A stretch of 64,000 bases of DNA from Elgaria multicarinata webbii (lineage: Eukaryota; Chordata; Lepidosauria; Squamata; Anguidae). Shown one piece after another: positions 34,490 through 46,890 of the stretch. A program made the translations under genes and the position numbers. Below the pieces are notes generated by a model that was not told the origin of the DNA, did not search any database, and worked only from the letters and a program-made list of their open reading frames with translations. Where the stretch lies: the NCBI RefSeq assembly GCF_023053635.1, contig NC_086178.1, forward strand, positions 37,618,726-37,682,725, given 5' to 3'. The first letter of the stretch is position 1. Every line of letters starts with the position of its first letter.

Positions 34490-34605
34490 GTGATTCAGGA
34501 ACATAGAAAGCTGCCTGGAGCCCTGCTTGGAGTTGCTGGGGATTGAACCTGGGACCTTCTGCATGCAAAGTAGCTGCTCTGTCACAGAGTTATGGCCTTT
34601 CACTT
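34490..34605 (-). mobile_element. tRNA-derived SINE, family 1
   Basis: Minus-strand copy: GCAGAAGGTCCCAGGTTCAA with the B box GGTTCAATCCC and an A-box region upstream. In the intron between GRK7 exons 1 and 2... it lies at 34.5 kb, about 0.7 kb from exon 2. Confidence 0.8.
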
Positions 34606-35084
34606 CACTTAGATGGGACATGCACAAAATGGCTTCACTTAGATGGGACAAGCACAATATCTCCAATTTTGACTGCTGTGTAAGTTTGCTTGAAGGCTTG
34701 GCTGTATCAAATGAAGAGCCAAGCTAAGTGTTCTAAAGGAGGTTTTAAGCTTCCTCCACCTACCTGTTTTCACCCCAAAATTTCAAATAGCTCTGCCCCG
34801 CCACATGAGGGGGAGTTTAAAAAGGGGGGAAACTTCATCGGAACTCTCCTCTCCTGAAGCGTCACAGTCTCAATCCAAATTGGGGCTGTGCACACTTCAG
34901 AGAGTAAGGAAAACAATCACGTATAGCTCCACTATAAATGAATGAATGAATGAATGTTCTGTTTGTCCCTTAGGTCTATTCCAACCCATGTGAATCCACC
35001 TCTGATCACTAGTTAAAAATAAAACGATGTAACCTCACGTATGGTATTCTGAGTAACTTGGAGCAACCCTGCCTATTTTATTTA

Positions 35085-35260
35085 TTTATTTATTACATTT
35101 ATATACCGCCCCATAGCTGAAGCTCTGTGGGCGGTTTACAAAAGTTAAAAACAGTAAACATTAAAAATTATACAAAATTTAAAAACCATCAGAAACATAA
35201 AAACAACAGTATAAAAACAACAGTATCCATTTAAAAACAACAGTTCTGGGGGCTGTTAGA
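35085..35260 (-). mobile_element. LINE 3' tail
   Basis: TTTATTTATTTATTACATTT, ATATACCGCCCCATAGCTGA, TCTGTGGGCGGTTTAC; the same tail as 44915-45060, minus orientation. Confidence 0.65.
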
Positions 35261-35336
35261 AAACAAACCTAGCATTGTTAAATGCCTGGGAGACGCCTAT
35301 TTGGTCCTGAATGTAATTTACTCTGGGGTAAAAGGG

Positions 35337-35530
35337 GCCAGTGTGGTGCAGTGGCTAGAGTGTTGGACTGGGAGTTGGAAGATCTGAGTTCTACTCCCCA
35401 TTTGGCCATCACTGGGTGCCTTCGGGCCAGGCACAGACTCTCAGTGCAACCTACTTCACAAGGTGGAAAGGAGGATTATGCACACTGCCTTGGCTTCCTT
35501 TACGAGAAAAAAAGGTGGGGTATAAATGTA
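35337..35530 (+). mobile_element. Sauria-SINE-like element (tRNA-derived, family 2)
   Basis: GGCCAGTGTGGTGCAGTGGC, TAGAGTGTTGGACTGGGAG, then CCTTCGGGCCAGGCACAGAC and GGTGGGGTATAAAT near the end. The head is tRNA-like with a degraded B box. Minus-strand pieces are at 45960-46030 and 56125-56250. It lies 160 bases from the end of GRK7 exon 1. Confidence 0.8.
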
Positions 35531-35690
35531 GTAATAACTAACTAACTAAAAATAAATAAAGTATATCACAAGAGGACTTGTCTATGCAGGGAAGTAGCTA
35601 GCTAGTCAGTGCCTGCTGTCTACTGAAGGCCATTCACTGTACTGCCTAGGCTCAAATGCTTACATAGTAGATCAAATAACTGTTCCTTAC

Positions 35691-36293
35691 CTCTCCAAAG
35701 CCTCCCTTTCCTAATACTCGGAAGTCTTCAAAAAGTTTCTCGGTTACAGGTTGCCGTTCATAGCATTTCCATTGCACGAACTTCTCAAAGAACGGACTGG
35801 CCTGAAAGTCCTCAAATGGTTTCCCTTTAAGGAAGGCTGAGGTCTCTGCCCTGGCTGATTGCGTGAGACTCTCAAAATCTTCCTTGGGAGCAGACTGGCA
35901 TTTGTTGGACAAGTCTGCACTGAGAAATTTCAGGTAGCTATTGCTGCCAGTCTTCAGGTACATGTTGACTATGCCCTCCAAGAGGCTGCTCTTGATGTAA
36001 TCTTCTGCCAACTCCCAAGTAGACACTTCATCCAAGAACTCCTTGGTCAACAGGTATTCAGACACAGTATCCAGGAATTCCCGGAAAAAATACTTGCCAA
36101 TAGGTTGTTGCTCACAAATGCTGTCATAGTCCACTGCAATGGACTTCTTGAGTTCAGAGCATTCCTCATTCTTGGGCAATGAAAGGCTCTTGCGCCTTTT
36201 TTGCATCTCCCTGGCATCCGCATCTCCACTTTTCCTGGCCTGCAGGTATGCTGTGTTGGCAATCAGGTTATCCAGTCCCCCCATGTCACACAT
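35691..36293 (-). CDS. GRK7: GRK7 coding exon 1 (G protein-coupled receptor kinase 7, cone opsin kinase)
   Basis: This exon encodes residues 1-201 of GRK7, the kinase that phosphorylates light-activated cone opsins in photoreceptor outer segments and so ends signalling. It starts with MCDMGGLDNLIANTAYLQAR, which differs from the human GRK7 start as I remember it mainly at residue 2; GRK1 starts quite differently. The N-terminal helix is followed by the RGS-homology domain (about residues 50-180, including the CEQQPIG motif), and the exon ends inside the kinase glycine loop (GKGGFGE, residues 195-201). The donor GTAAGG follows directly, in phase 0. The start Met fits the family and no better upstream start is visible. 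Exon 2 continues the loop with a Val. The C-terminal exon, with the prenylation motif expected for GRK7, is not in the window. Identity is inferred from remembered family sequences and is strong. Confidence 0.96.
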
Positions 36294-37384
36294 CTTGGCG
36301 ATCTGTTAGGGTGGCAGAGCCTATCTGAGGCAAATACACTGGCTAGCCTTGGGGCGGCTGCCTGGGTACTGCTTTCCCAGTGCCACTGCCTGGGTGTAGG
36401 CGTGGGCTTCGGAGAAATAGTAGGGAGACTGCCTACTTTAGCATTAAATACCTCTGAAGGATTTTCATTAAGTACCTTTAGGTGTATGTACCATTCGTGG
36501 AAAGTGGCTGGTAAGAGGGTTTCTCTCTAAGGAGCTTTGGGTTTGCTATCTATAGCTAAATGGATGACATCCCAGGAAAACCTCCTCACTGCTGTCACCA
36601 CTATCTTGTGTGCATTTCTCAACTCAAGACTCCACTACTTATGCCTGAAGTATGGTTCATCTACACCTTCACTTATATACACAACACACACACACACATT
36701 CTCTCATGCCCCTTATCTCAGTATAAGCACCCTGTTTTTAAAGAACACATGCCACCACATTTCCTCTCAAAGAACTGTTATGATTTCCTGCCCAACACTA
36801 GTCTAGGCAACCTTGATTCACAGATATACCAAAGCAGACCCACCATATCCTCATACTTTTAAAACTGGCTTTTAAAAAATAGAATTTGAGATTTTCTGTG
36901 TTGTGCAGTACTGCAAGAGAAAAGATTTAGCAAAAGAAGCAGGATGAGAAGAGAACACCAAGGAGAATGGTTTTGTGTATGTCTTTTAAATCATCATCAT
37001 CATCATCATGTCCTAGCGTTGAAAGCCTACCTCTTCATGTGGATCTTACCCAGAGAAATGTCAGTATTGCAAGCTGTACCTTTATGCTGCACAAAACCAT
37101 TGCTGCTGTCATGTGAAGAGACTCAAATCGGCTTAAGCAAAGAGCAAGTGAAGAATGATTGCTGCTCTATAAATAACAATCTTATGTACAATCAGAAGCA
37201 GAGTGTCTCCATTCCCCTCACAACATGGCAGAGGTAGAAATAACCCAAACCTGTTTAAAGCACAAACTATTCGTTAAAGACTCCCATCACCAAAACAGAA
37301 CTTCAGTGACACAACTGGAGCTCCTGAAATTAAAAAGCATCCTTAGAACCCAAGTTTCTACTTCAGCTCTTCATGATTTGCACA

Positions 37385-37550
37385 GAACTAATTTATTTAT
37401 TTATTTAAGCATATTTATCCCGCCATTCAGCCAAAAAAGGCTCTCACGGCAGCTTACAAAAATATTTCTTGACAGTCCCTGCCCAGAGGCTTACAATCTA
37501 AAAGACATGACACAAAAGGAAAGGGGATTGGGAGGGAGGAGGAGGGGGAC
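37385..37550 (-). mobile_element. LINE 3' tail, twin of 17345-17530
   Basis: (TTTA)n then ATTTATCCCGCCATTCAGCC, AAGGCTCTCACGGCAGCTTA, the reverse complement of the 17.4-kb copy. Confidence 0.7.
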
Positions 37551-38752
37551 TAATGGGATTACAAAGGGAGCTGGTAGTGACCCCTATATTTAGATGCCCT
37601 AACTCTTCATTATAAAGGATTGCTGTGGTTTATTTTAATAGCTCTCACACCTCTAGCGCTGGGGTGGGTGAAAAGGTGGCACCCTGATCATTCCACTATA
37701 CACCATCCTTTGTTCTGTTCCAGCTTTGTGAAGAAGACATTCTCAAAGATAATTTTTCCGGTTCTCATTTGCATTTATCAGGCAAACTGTGGTGAACTAA
37801 GCAAATTAAAAGTTCTTGTGAAAACAGTTTCGGGAAAACAGCCCCAAACAACTATATATTCACAAGGGTTGCAAGCCGAAAATCATGCTGAGACTTGAGC
37901 AAGTGGTTACCAAAACCAAAATTCTCTTCCAAAACCCTACACAGAAGACCAGGTTTGTTCATACTTATCAAGTTTGTCTCATTTTGTCCCATTTTTTATC
38001 GATAAGCCAGCCATTTCCACTGTAGATGTGCTCATCTCATGGCAAACAGGAACTTTTCTGGTATACAAATGCCACAGCACTTCTTTTGAGGACTCCTCTA
38101 ACTGGCACATAGCCCCGTGTTGAAATGTAAGGCTAAAAGGGGCTCTTAGGGCAAGATTAACAAGGTATCATAAAAGCTGGCTCCAAAATGAAATAACTTT
38201 ATATTGCTAAATCATACATGTTGACTAGGTACATGGCACTTCTAGCACAAAGAGGTTTGTGTGTCATACATCTTTTAATAAGGCGTAGCGCAGCCTTCCA
38301 CACCTGATGCTCTCCAGATGTTTTGGACTACACCTCCCAGGCTTCCTGAGCATTGGTCATGCGGCCAAGGAATGACTGGAGTTGAAGTCTAAATCATTTG
38401 GTAGGCACCGAGTTGGGGAGGGCTGGGATAGAGAGGTTCAATATACCATATGCAGTAAGTTAATTTGGGTCAGCCTCAAATGACAATATGTGGTGGATAT
38501 TCGGATACCTGTCATCAAGCTCTGCCACTGGTTAGGTTGTATATGAATTTGTGTCTTTGTGATCCACAGTAGGAATGATTTGTCTTTCAATTGTTTGCAG
38601 TAAACAGAAGCAGCTCTTCTGAAAGCCTGTTGTAAAGATGGGCCAAAGTGTTGGGTTACAAAATATCAGATTTGAACAACTCTAGATGGAAGGGGATGGA
38701 CACTTCAACCTTATTTCAAACTAGTCAATAGACGATGGCGTAAAATAATTTA

Positions 38753-38880
38753 GGGCGCAATCCTATACATGTTTAGATAGAAAAAAGTCCTACTATTCCT
38801 AGCATTCCCCAAGAAGCCACACTGGCTGGAGAATGCTAGGAGTTATGGGACTGTTTTCTAGATAAACATGCACAGAATTT
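38753..38880. repeat. 130-bp hairpin MITE
   Basis: GGCGCAATCCTATACATGTT with the complementary end; family of 13117-13245. Confidence 0.75.
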
Positions 38881-40029
38881 ATTTATTTATTTGATTTATA
38901 CATAATATAAGAAGAGCCATGCTGTATCAGACTAAAGGTCCACCTATACCCCACTTTTCTAGCAAAGAAAGTACTCAAGGATTGTGCCCTTAACTTTATT
39001 GTAAGTTAACTCAATTTTGGTGTAGTGGGCAAGTCATCAACATAGTAGGCATTTCATACCTGGTTGAGTCAATATTCCAGAAATGATTTTCTTGCAGTTT
39101 TTAAATCTTCATAGGCACGTTTTCAGATTTTTACAGCATAAGTACTGCATTACAGCTAGTCATTACAAGACCCTTATGCGCCTGGGTTTTCTTGTTTTCC
39201 TTTTTCCTCCTCATCCCCTTCCCCTTTAGTGTCATGTACCTGGTTTGCAGGTAACAACCCAGAGTGTGAATTGAATATGTTTTTTGGATCCTGAGTTATT
39301 ACATGCGAACCCAGAACTACTGTTTAACTATGGGTTAACTACAAACAACCGAAAAAGAGAGCCCATGGTTTGTTGTTGAATTGTGATCTATGAGTTGTTT
39401 TAACTATGGCTTGTAGTTACATGTGAACCCAGAACCATGGGATGATGTTCATAGTTTATTTTGCCAGGCTACAGAGGCAGCAGGTCAGTGGCGAAAAAAA
39501 CAGCAGCTCTACTTGCCAGTACTACAGCACCGCAAAGGCATTTGGAATACACGGAGGGAGCAGGCAAAGGAGGAAGGAATCAAACCACCCAGGAATTGAA
39601 AAAACAACCTGCATTCTGTGAAACTGACTGGCAGGCAAATCATGGGTAAACTCCAGGTAAGGCAACAACCCATATTCTGGGTTGTCATTATGTGCAAACC
39701 AGGCTCACTCTCAAAGTGACAAATCAGGGGAGACCCACTGGTTCAAATTAGTTTATTTTCTCTTGCTCTTTCCCTGCTCTTTCACAATACCATCAAGTCT
39801 GCTCTCACTTTTCAATAGATCTGTGTATAACAGGGGGCACAAAAATGAAAGTCCCTCCTATCCATCGTCTCTAGACAGTTGCTAAGTGTCATCTGGTAGT
39901 AAGGCTGGCCCTAAGAATACACATTTTGAATTTAGCTAACAGGATAAAGTTAATATCCAATTACAAGAAGTGACAAAGCATTCTATAACTGCCATCATTG
40001 AAAGTAATAAAATCTTGGTAAAAAAATAG

Positions 40030-40170
40030 CTTAGGGTACAATTTTATGCACATTTAGACAGAAAAAAGTCCTACAACTCCCAGCATTCCCCAGCCAAAAT
40101 GGTTGGCTAGGGAATGCTGGGAACGCTAGGACTTTTTTCATCTAAACATGCAAAGGATTGCATCCTTAAT
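40030..40170. repeat. 130-bp hairpin MITE
   Basis: TACAATTTTATGCACATTTA ... CTAAACATGCAAAGGATTGC; family of 13117-13245. Confidence 0.75.
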
Positions 40171-41859
40171 CATATCATCCAACTTACTTATTTTTAATAC
40201 AACTATTTTAAATATTATGCACAAAGGCATTTGAAATAGCAAAACACAGCAATCTTACCAGTGTTTTGCTAGAAGGCAATTCAAGTCCGTCCGTCCCCCG
40301 TCCCCGCCCGCTACAAAAAGCCTTTTATGGGTCTTAAAATAAACAGAGATTATTCCATTATTCACTGTTAGAGTGCAAACATACGCTTATCTCTTATCAT
40401 ACATCAACACTGGATTTGTTTACATGGTAAAAGGGTTCATCCAAGGTTGAGATTGGTAATAAAGCAAAGTGTCAGTGAATCAAGTGTTGTTGTTGTTGTT
40501 TAGCAATATTAAATATATATTTTAAATGCTTCAGGCACAATCTAGTCAATACTAAACACATTTTAAGTGGTCGCTTGAGAAAACAGCGGGCTGAGCTAAA
40601 TGCACCATGCCTTTTTAAGGGCTACCTTAATGGTGACCCCACCCAGGCATATACTAAGAAAGCTAATTATGATCAGTGGGGTGGACCTTGGTGTGGTAGA
40701 TCAGTCAGGCAAAATAAATACTGACTTGGGACCAAGGAATATTCCCAAACTTAGAAGTGGCTATTACAAAAGATGACAGGGGTGATAATTTTACAACTGG
40801 ATCTGTTAACGTTATCAAGATGCTATCTTGGAACATAGCAGGCTGGTCTACCAAAGTCAGAGATTTGACATTTGTACAGTATGTTACTAAACAAATAAGA
40901 ATTATCCACATTGTTTTCATCTTAAATTTAAACTAAGATCATTTTTGTAAGGATGTGATGTATCATCATCATCAAATACCATGGTCATTATCCAGAATGC
41001 TGCATGTGAAATGCACTGGGGGGTTTCTGCCCCCCCTTTCCATAACAGCCCATTCTGCTCCTCCTAAAAATGCTTCTGACAAGTCAGAAGACCCTTCATC
41101 ATAGGAATTTGATGCAATGCAAAGGGATGCAGTCAGAATGGAAAATTAATACACACATATTCCCATGCACATATGGAAGTGCTTCCCTCTTGCATACAGG
41201 GTTATTAGGACCTTGGCTTATATTTGAAGTAGTTTAACATATACAGCAAAAGTTATCACTTCCTGGTTATGATGCATTTGCATCTCCAGGTAACAGACTT
41301 TTTAATAGACCAATGTTCAAGTATATACTGTATATTGTTCCAGGATGGGTGGGCAGATTTCTGGCTTGCAGAATCTTTTTTTCTTTTTTTTTACTATAAT
41401 TTCATGATCTACCAACTGGAGCCAGATCCAAAAGTAATACCCTTGGAAATGAATGGAATACATAGTTCTCTCACACACAAATCCACTCCTTGTTACTCTA
41501 CGTTTTCTTCATTTCAGCAGTATAATTTAGGGTGGGGTAATATCATTTTGTTGCTCCTATTGTTAAATAATTGGGAGTTAAAAATCCTTACTGATCTACT
41601 ACAAATCAACCAGAGATCTACCAGTATATCCAGATCTACCTTCTGCTCACTGTCTTTTACAGAAACAAACAACCTGAGCATTTCACAGGGTAAAAGGTTT
41701 AATGTTGTGAGTTGGAGAAAGCAAGTACACGTTTTAAAAGGTCAGTGAATTCAATTTAACCTTGGAAGTACCACAGAAACATTTATCAAAACCTAAATGA
41801 AAGGTTTTATCTTCATGAAAGAAAGCAGAAAGTAAAAACAAATGCACTGTCAACAACTA

Positions 41860-41865
41860 TTTATT
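41860..41865 (-). promoter_or_regulatory. Candidate RNF7 poly(A) signal (AATAAA)
   Basis: AATAAA on the minus strand, about 350 bases past the RNF7 stop codon. Position is the only evidence; other A/T-rich hexamers are nearby, so this is a guess at the site used. Confidence 0.35.
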
Positions 41866-42214
41866 TGAGAATCAGTTTTGAGAAAAGTATTGGGATTTCA
41901 TTGCTTTGAACAATAGGTAACTGTGGGTTTCATAAGCACCAAAGAACTCCTAAGTAAACGTACAGTGTTCACACTATTTAGATACATTCTTAAATACTGT
42001 GCACCTATATTCCTGATGCAACGATTCTGTAAACTGATCCTACAGGCCAGGAATATAACATAAAGATTTCAAATCCAGGTCCATAGAATTCTATAGGCCT
42101 AAATATGTAAAATGGATTTTGCCACATTGTGACTGCTCCCTTCTTTCATACGGAAAATATGTCATCAGTTGTATAACATTCCAAGCAAGTTTGATAGAAG
42201 AACGGCCAGTGCTT

Positions 42215-42333
42215 TTATTTGCCTATTCTTTGAACCACCCAGTCCTGTTGGCAGAGAGGGCAGCGGTTGTTCTGTTTCACCCACAGTGACATGCAGCAAT
42301 TGTGGAAGGAATGATTACACTCTCCCCAGACCA
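42215..42333 (-). CDS. RNF7: RNF7 coding exon 3 (RING-H2 core and C-terminus)
   Basis: This exon encodes VWGECNHSFHNCCMSLWVKQ, then NNRCPLCQQDWVVQRIGK and a TAA stop. It contains the histidine zinc ligands (H83, H86) and the final CPLC pair (C100, C103), so the RING-H2 domain is complete. The acceptor is a good pyrimidine tract ending TTTCAG. The stop codon overlaps an AATAAA hexamer, but a more plausible poly(A) signal lies about 350 bases further on, at 41860-41865. The gene therefore looks intact, with introns of about 4.2 and 1.2 kb. Confidence 0.97.
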
Positions 42334-42726
42334 CTGAAAGAAAAAGAAAACCGAACTTGAGAATATAGTTGGTTAAAAAATGGATGACAGATGTTTAATG
42401 CAAAGTATTAACGTGCCTCTGTATATCTTTAGTACTGCTACAGAATAATTGTGTAAAATTTTTATAAACTACAGACATGATCCAAAACAACATGCTACTT
42501 TTTTCATATATCAAAAAAGATTTTGAATTTTAGTTTCTTGAACAACTGGCCTCTATGTCACCTAACAAACAAGTTTTGTAATTAAGGAGAGCTTGCAACA
42601 TGTCACTGGAATGGTTAAGTGAAATCTACTGTTCAAAGAAAAGTCAAGAGTCCCATTGAGCATATCCAACTTCTTCGATGTGCCAAAGTATCTCCTTGGA
42701 ACCTTTATTACATAGAGGATTGATGT

Positions 42727-42960
42727 TACAGTGCCTTGCAAAAGTATTCACCCACCACCACTGTTTTAAGACTTGTCTAAATGTTGTTGTGTTACAACCT
42801 GGAATTAAAATTGAGTTAATTGGTATGTTTACCATTTGATTTACACAACATACGTAACACTTTGAAGGTGCAAAATATTTTTTTATTGTGGCACAAAAGT
42901 TAAGTAAACAAAAAACTGACATACTGTATGCTGACATATTGTATGCTGGCAAACCAAGCA
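42727..42960. mobile_element. Tc1-like transposon terminal fragment
   Basis: Starts TACAGTGCCTTGCAAAAGTA followed by TTCACCC and GTTGTGTTACAACCTGGAAT. This is the characteristic end of a Tc1-type family shared by fishes, amphibians and some reptiles. Only one end is visible and no transposase frame. It lies in RNF7 intron 2. Confidence 0.85.
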
Positions 42961-43572
42961 TACGATAGTGAAAGTTAAGCAACTTTATTTGAATGGGAGA
43001 GATATAAGCAAGTGCCTATTTCTTTAACTGAAGTCAACTGAACTTAAAAGTGATTCATTTTGGCATGATCCTGCCCCCAAATATTTTTTAAAAAGCATCT
43101 ATCTGTAAACCATACAAATGAATGATGCTAACAACCCAAATATCTGCTGTTCTCTTTTTATATCCCCCAAACACCCAAATAAAAATAGAATTCCTGAAAC
43201 TTCAAGAATATCACCAAAGGAAAATAAGTGAAACCCAATCATTTTATTTCTTTTTGAAATTATCCTTTACTTGTTTCAACCAACCATCTTTTATGAGAAA
43301 TGCCTGAAGATACAACAGAGGATGCCACAGCTATTACCTCCCTGAATAAAAGGTCTAGCTTATGTAACTAGTTCTTCATGGACATATACCCACACATAAA
43401 GCATTAATTGCAATTTCCAAGTATATTATACAATAGTCTGTCTTTTTACATTAGTAAGGGTTTACTGAGTTTTACTGATGTGAAAAAATAAAAGGCATTT
43501 ACTCAAAACTTTAAAAAGCACCCCACTAAGAGAAAGCCTTTGGTTGAATAACAGAATGAAATCACAACATAC

Positions 43573-43620
43573 CAACACAATCTTCTTGTTTGTTTTCAGC
43601 TTGACATCTAAGACAGGCAT
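43573..43620 (-). CDS. RNF7: RNF7 coding exon 2 (48 bp)
   Basis: This short exon is too small for a usual ORF scan. After the split Asp codon it encodes ACLRCQAENKQEDCV, matching the human RNF7 segment between the first zinc ligands and the RING-H2 core. The acceptor ends CTAG and the donor is GTATGT. The phases join exactly: exon 1 leaves one base, this exon supplies two, and it leaves one base for exon 3. Residues C62, C65 and C74 supply the extra zinc ligands typical of the RBX family. Confidence 0.96.
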
Positions 43621-44914
43621 CTAGATGTAAACAAGAGCAAGACTATGATCCTGATGCAACAACTGGTTTTCCAAAGCATCTAAAATCATTGAAACACATT
43701 TATGAAGAATGCATAGTGTCATGTAGTCATCTAGAGATAATTTATTTTAAGACATGATATTCCATTCATTCAGCACATCTACACAACACAAGCATGGTTA
43801 TTTCAACTTACTCTCATGATTAATTTTGTTTCATTCAAGCATAATTTGTAGGGAGAGAACAACTATGAATATTGGATATGATCCAGCAGGGCTCTTATAT
43901 ATAGCAAATGAGGTGAGAACTGCTACAGTACATGGGTTTGAGAACTGCTACAGTACATGGGATTTGTGAGTGATGAAACCATGATAATTACGCATAATGC
44001 AGCACAAAAGCTTTAGGGATCAGACCAGAAATGACTGCTTTCCTCCCCTGCAATCTCTTCTTTACAGGACTATGTAGAGGAATATACTATGTGCCCCAGC
44101 AGGAATTCTGCAGCAAGTCCTGCAATTGTATAATTTACCAGAAGTGCTGTGATTAGAAAGCACTAGAGCAATTTACATGTACCACTGGTGCATATGTCTC
44201 TCCATGTAATCCTGTAAAAGGAAGCAGAACTGCATAGGGAAACAAACCATTTTCTGTCTGTCTAAACTGCTCCGAAAGGATACACAATCTGACTTCTGAC
44301 TCCCATGTTTATGATTGGTGCATCCCAATAAGATAAAATGTCACTGACAGATCTCTCTTTATAAATATTTTGGGAAACAATGGCACATGGCACTTGTTAC
44401 TCTTATCCAGCTGCATAATTTGAGCATGCACATTATAGAAGGAAAAGTTGAAAATGTTGTGTTTCTGGTAGAAAGTTGTGTATGTATCAATGAAAACAAA
44501 CAACTGTTTACAACATATTTATTCTAAACAATTAGGAACCAATTATCTGTATAGTCTGTTACATAGTGAACTGAACCTTATTCCCCTCACCCTTACTTCC
44601 TCTCTGGTGGAAAATCAAAGGATTAGTTTACACGAAAATTCCCCAAAAGGAATGGGTTTGTGGGTAGGTCAATCCCAATGCAATCCTATGCAAGTTTAGA
44701 TTGAAAAAAAGGCCTGGGGTGTCCTGGGAGTTGTGGGGCTTTTTAATATCCAAAGACACATAAGATTGTGCCTTCAATATATTAAGTACAAAGAAACAGA
44801 TAAAAGATGTTCAAACCTACTAAGTCATACATCTTTTATTACACATGTATTAAATCACTAAATATCTCTAGATACAAAAATACATTAAAAAAATGTAAAC
44901 ATGCACTGTAGCTG

Positions 44915-45840
44915 TATTTATTTATTCAATTGCATTTCTATACCACCCAATAGCCGGAGCGCTCTGGGCGGTTCACAAAAATGAAAACCATGAAGTACAA
45001 TTCAAAGTATAAAGCAAACAACCGTATAAATTCACAATATATAAAAAAGTACAACCAGGATAAAACTGAGCACCAATGCAGAGATTTATACAGATTTAAA
45101 ATACAGATTTAAAGCAGCAAAGTTAAAAGACTAAGATGATAAACTGTTAAAATACTGGGAAAATAAAAAGGTCTTCACTTGGCGTCGAAAAGAGTATAAT
45201 GCAGGTGCCAGGCAAACCTCTCTAGGGAACTCACTCAACAGTTAGGGTGCCTCAGCACAGAAGGCCCTCCTCCCGGTAGCCACCTGCCTCACATCCATTG
45301 GCAGGGGCTCACGGAGAAGAACCCCTGAAGATGATCTTAGGATCTGGGCAGGTACATATGGGAGGAGACATTCCTTCAGATAACCTGGCCCCAAGCCGTT
45401 TAGGGCTTTCAATGTTAATACTAGCACTTTGCATCAGGCCCAGACCTGGACTGGCAGCCACTGAAGCTGGAAAAGGACTGGTGTGATGTGGTCTCATTGG
45501 CCAGTACCTGTTAACAAACATGCTGCCCTGTTTTGTACCAGCTGAAGTTTCCAGACCTTTTTCAAAGGCAGCCCATGTATAACACATTGTAGTAATCCAG
45601 ACAAGAAGTTATCAGAGCATGGATAACTGTAGCTAGGCTATCTCTGTCCAGATAAGGGTGCACTTGATATATCAGCGTAAGCTGATAAAGGGTGCTCTTT
45701 GTCACTGAGTCCACCTGCGCCTCAAGTGACAGTTCTGGATCCAAGAGCACCCTCAAACTATGAACCCAATACTTTTGGTGGAGCGACCAAGTATCAAGTG
45801 ATGTATCATCACAGTTCACACAATGATTGGGTTCTGACAA
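44915..45840 (-). mobile_element. L2-type LINE 3' part
   Basis: Minus-strand frames read LLDPELSLEAQVDSVTKSTL, DRDSLATVIHALITSCLDYY and LKALNGLGPGYLKECLLPYV, the C-terminal half of an L2-clade reverse transcriptase protein, then a 3' tail ending in (AAAT)n. The reading frame is broken in several places, so it is dead. Confidence 0.8.
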
Positions 45841-45959
45841 CACACTGTGGTTTATCGTGGGTTATTTAACCCACGATGCGACGCAAGTGCCATGTTGCAT
45901 ATCCAACCCTTGCTTTATTTATTTTTATTTATTATTGCATTTATATCATGCCTTTTTTC

Positions 45960-46030
45960 CTCTTAAGGACTAGAAACTGGATCTCCCGACTCCCAGTCCA
46001 ACAATTTAGCCACTACACCACACTGGCTCT
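45960..46030 (-). mobile_element. Sauria-SINE-like fragment
   Basis: ACTCCCAGTCCAACAATTTA and AGCCACTACACCACACTGGC are the complement of the SINE head at 35337. Confidence 0.6.
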
Positions 46031-46239
46031 CTTGCTTGGGGGTTGTCATGTCATTCAAACCCAGTGAATGTGGGTTATGCGAAGATTAAACAATCCTTGC
46101 ATAGCCTAAATCAGACTATGTGTTGTTTAACCTTTGCATAAGCCACACTTGACAGATTCACATGACATGACAACCACCATGCAGCTGCATGCACCCCACA
46201 GCCTCACTGTCGGTTAAATAACCCATGGTAGACTGTCAG

Positions 46240-46890
46240 GTTACTTCTTCTCTCTGGCCTTCCTTCTTCTCACATCAGTCCGTTGGTTTCTGTCCACCAC
46301 TCTGCCGCTAAAATCATCTTCTTGGCTCGCCGCTCTGACCATGTTACTCCACTTCTGAAATCTCTTCATTGGCTTCCAATTCACTTCAGAATCCAATATA
46401 AACTTCTCCTGTTGACCTTCAAAGCTTTTCACGGTCTAGCTCCTTCCTATCTCTCCTCTCTCATCTCACACTATCGCCCCGCTCATGCTCTTCGCTCCTC
46501 TGATGCCATGCTCCTCGCCTGCCCAAGGGTCTCTACTTCCCTTGCTCGGCTTCGCCCATTTTCTTCTGCTGCCCCTTACGCCTGGAACGCTCTTCCAGAA
46601 CATCTGAGATCCACAAGGTCAATTGCAGCTTTTAAAGCTCAGCTAAAAACTTTTCTTTTTCCTAAAGCTTTCACAACTTGATGCTGTTTGGACTTTATAC
46701 TGTTAGTTTTACCCTACCCTGCGCCTGTTTACCCTACCCAGTGCCTGTTTGCATTGTCTTCCCCTCCTTATCGCTCTACTATGATTTTAATAGAATGTAA
46801 GCCTATGCGGCAGGGTCTTGCTATTGACTGTTTTACGCTGTACAGCACCATGTACATAGATGGTGCTATATAAATAAATAATAAGAAGAA
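46240..46890 (+). mobile_element. L2 LINE 3' end
   Basis: An open frame gives DHVTPLLKSLHWLPIHFRIQ, AFHGLAPSYLSSLISHYRPA and PYAWNALPEHLRS, the C-terminus of the L2-clade reverse transcriptase protein. The 3' UTR ends GGTGCTATATAAATAAATAA followed by (AGA)n, as in L2 elements. It is 5'-truncated but its remaining frame is open, so it is a relatively young copy. Confidence 0.85.

Larger units (their letters stand above)
36294..42214. other. Intergenic region between GRK7 and RNF7
   Basis: About 5.9 kb between the GRK7 start and the RNF7 stop. It holds a LINE tail (37385-37550), hairpin MITEs (38285-38430, 38753-38880, 40030-40170), a GGTTA-type repeat (39290-39700), a short CR1-like piece (38900-38945) and a (CAT)n run (36992-37010). 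The GRK7 promoter must lie at its left end; I see no clear TATA box. Confidence 0.6.

Noticed and set aside
42214-42219. AATAAA overlapping the RNF7 stop as its poly(A) signal
   Set aside because: It would leave almost no 3' UTR; the signal at 41860-41865 is more plausible.
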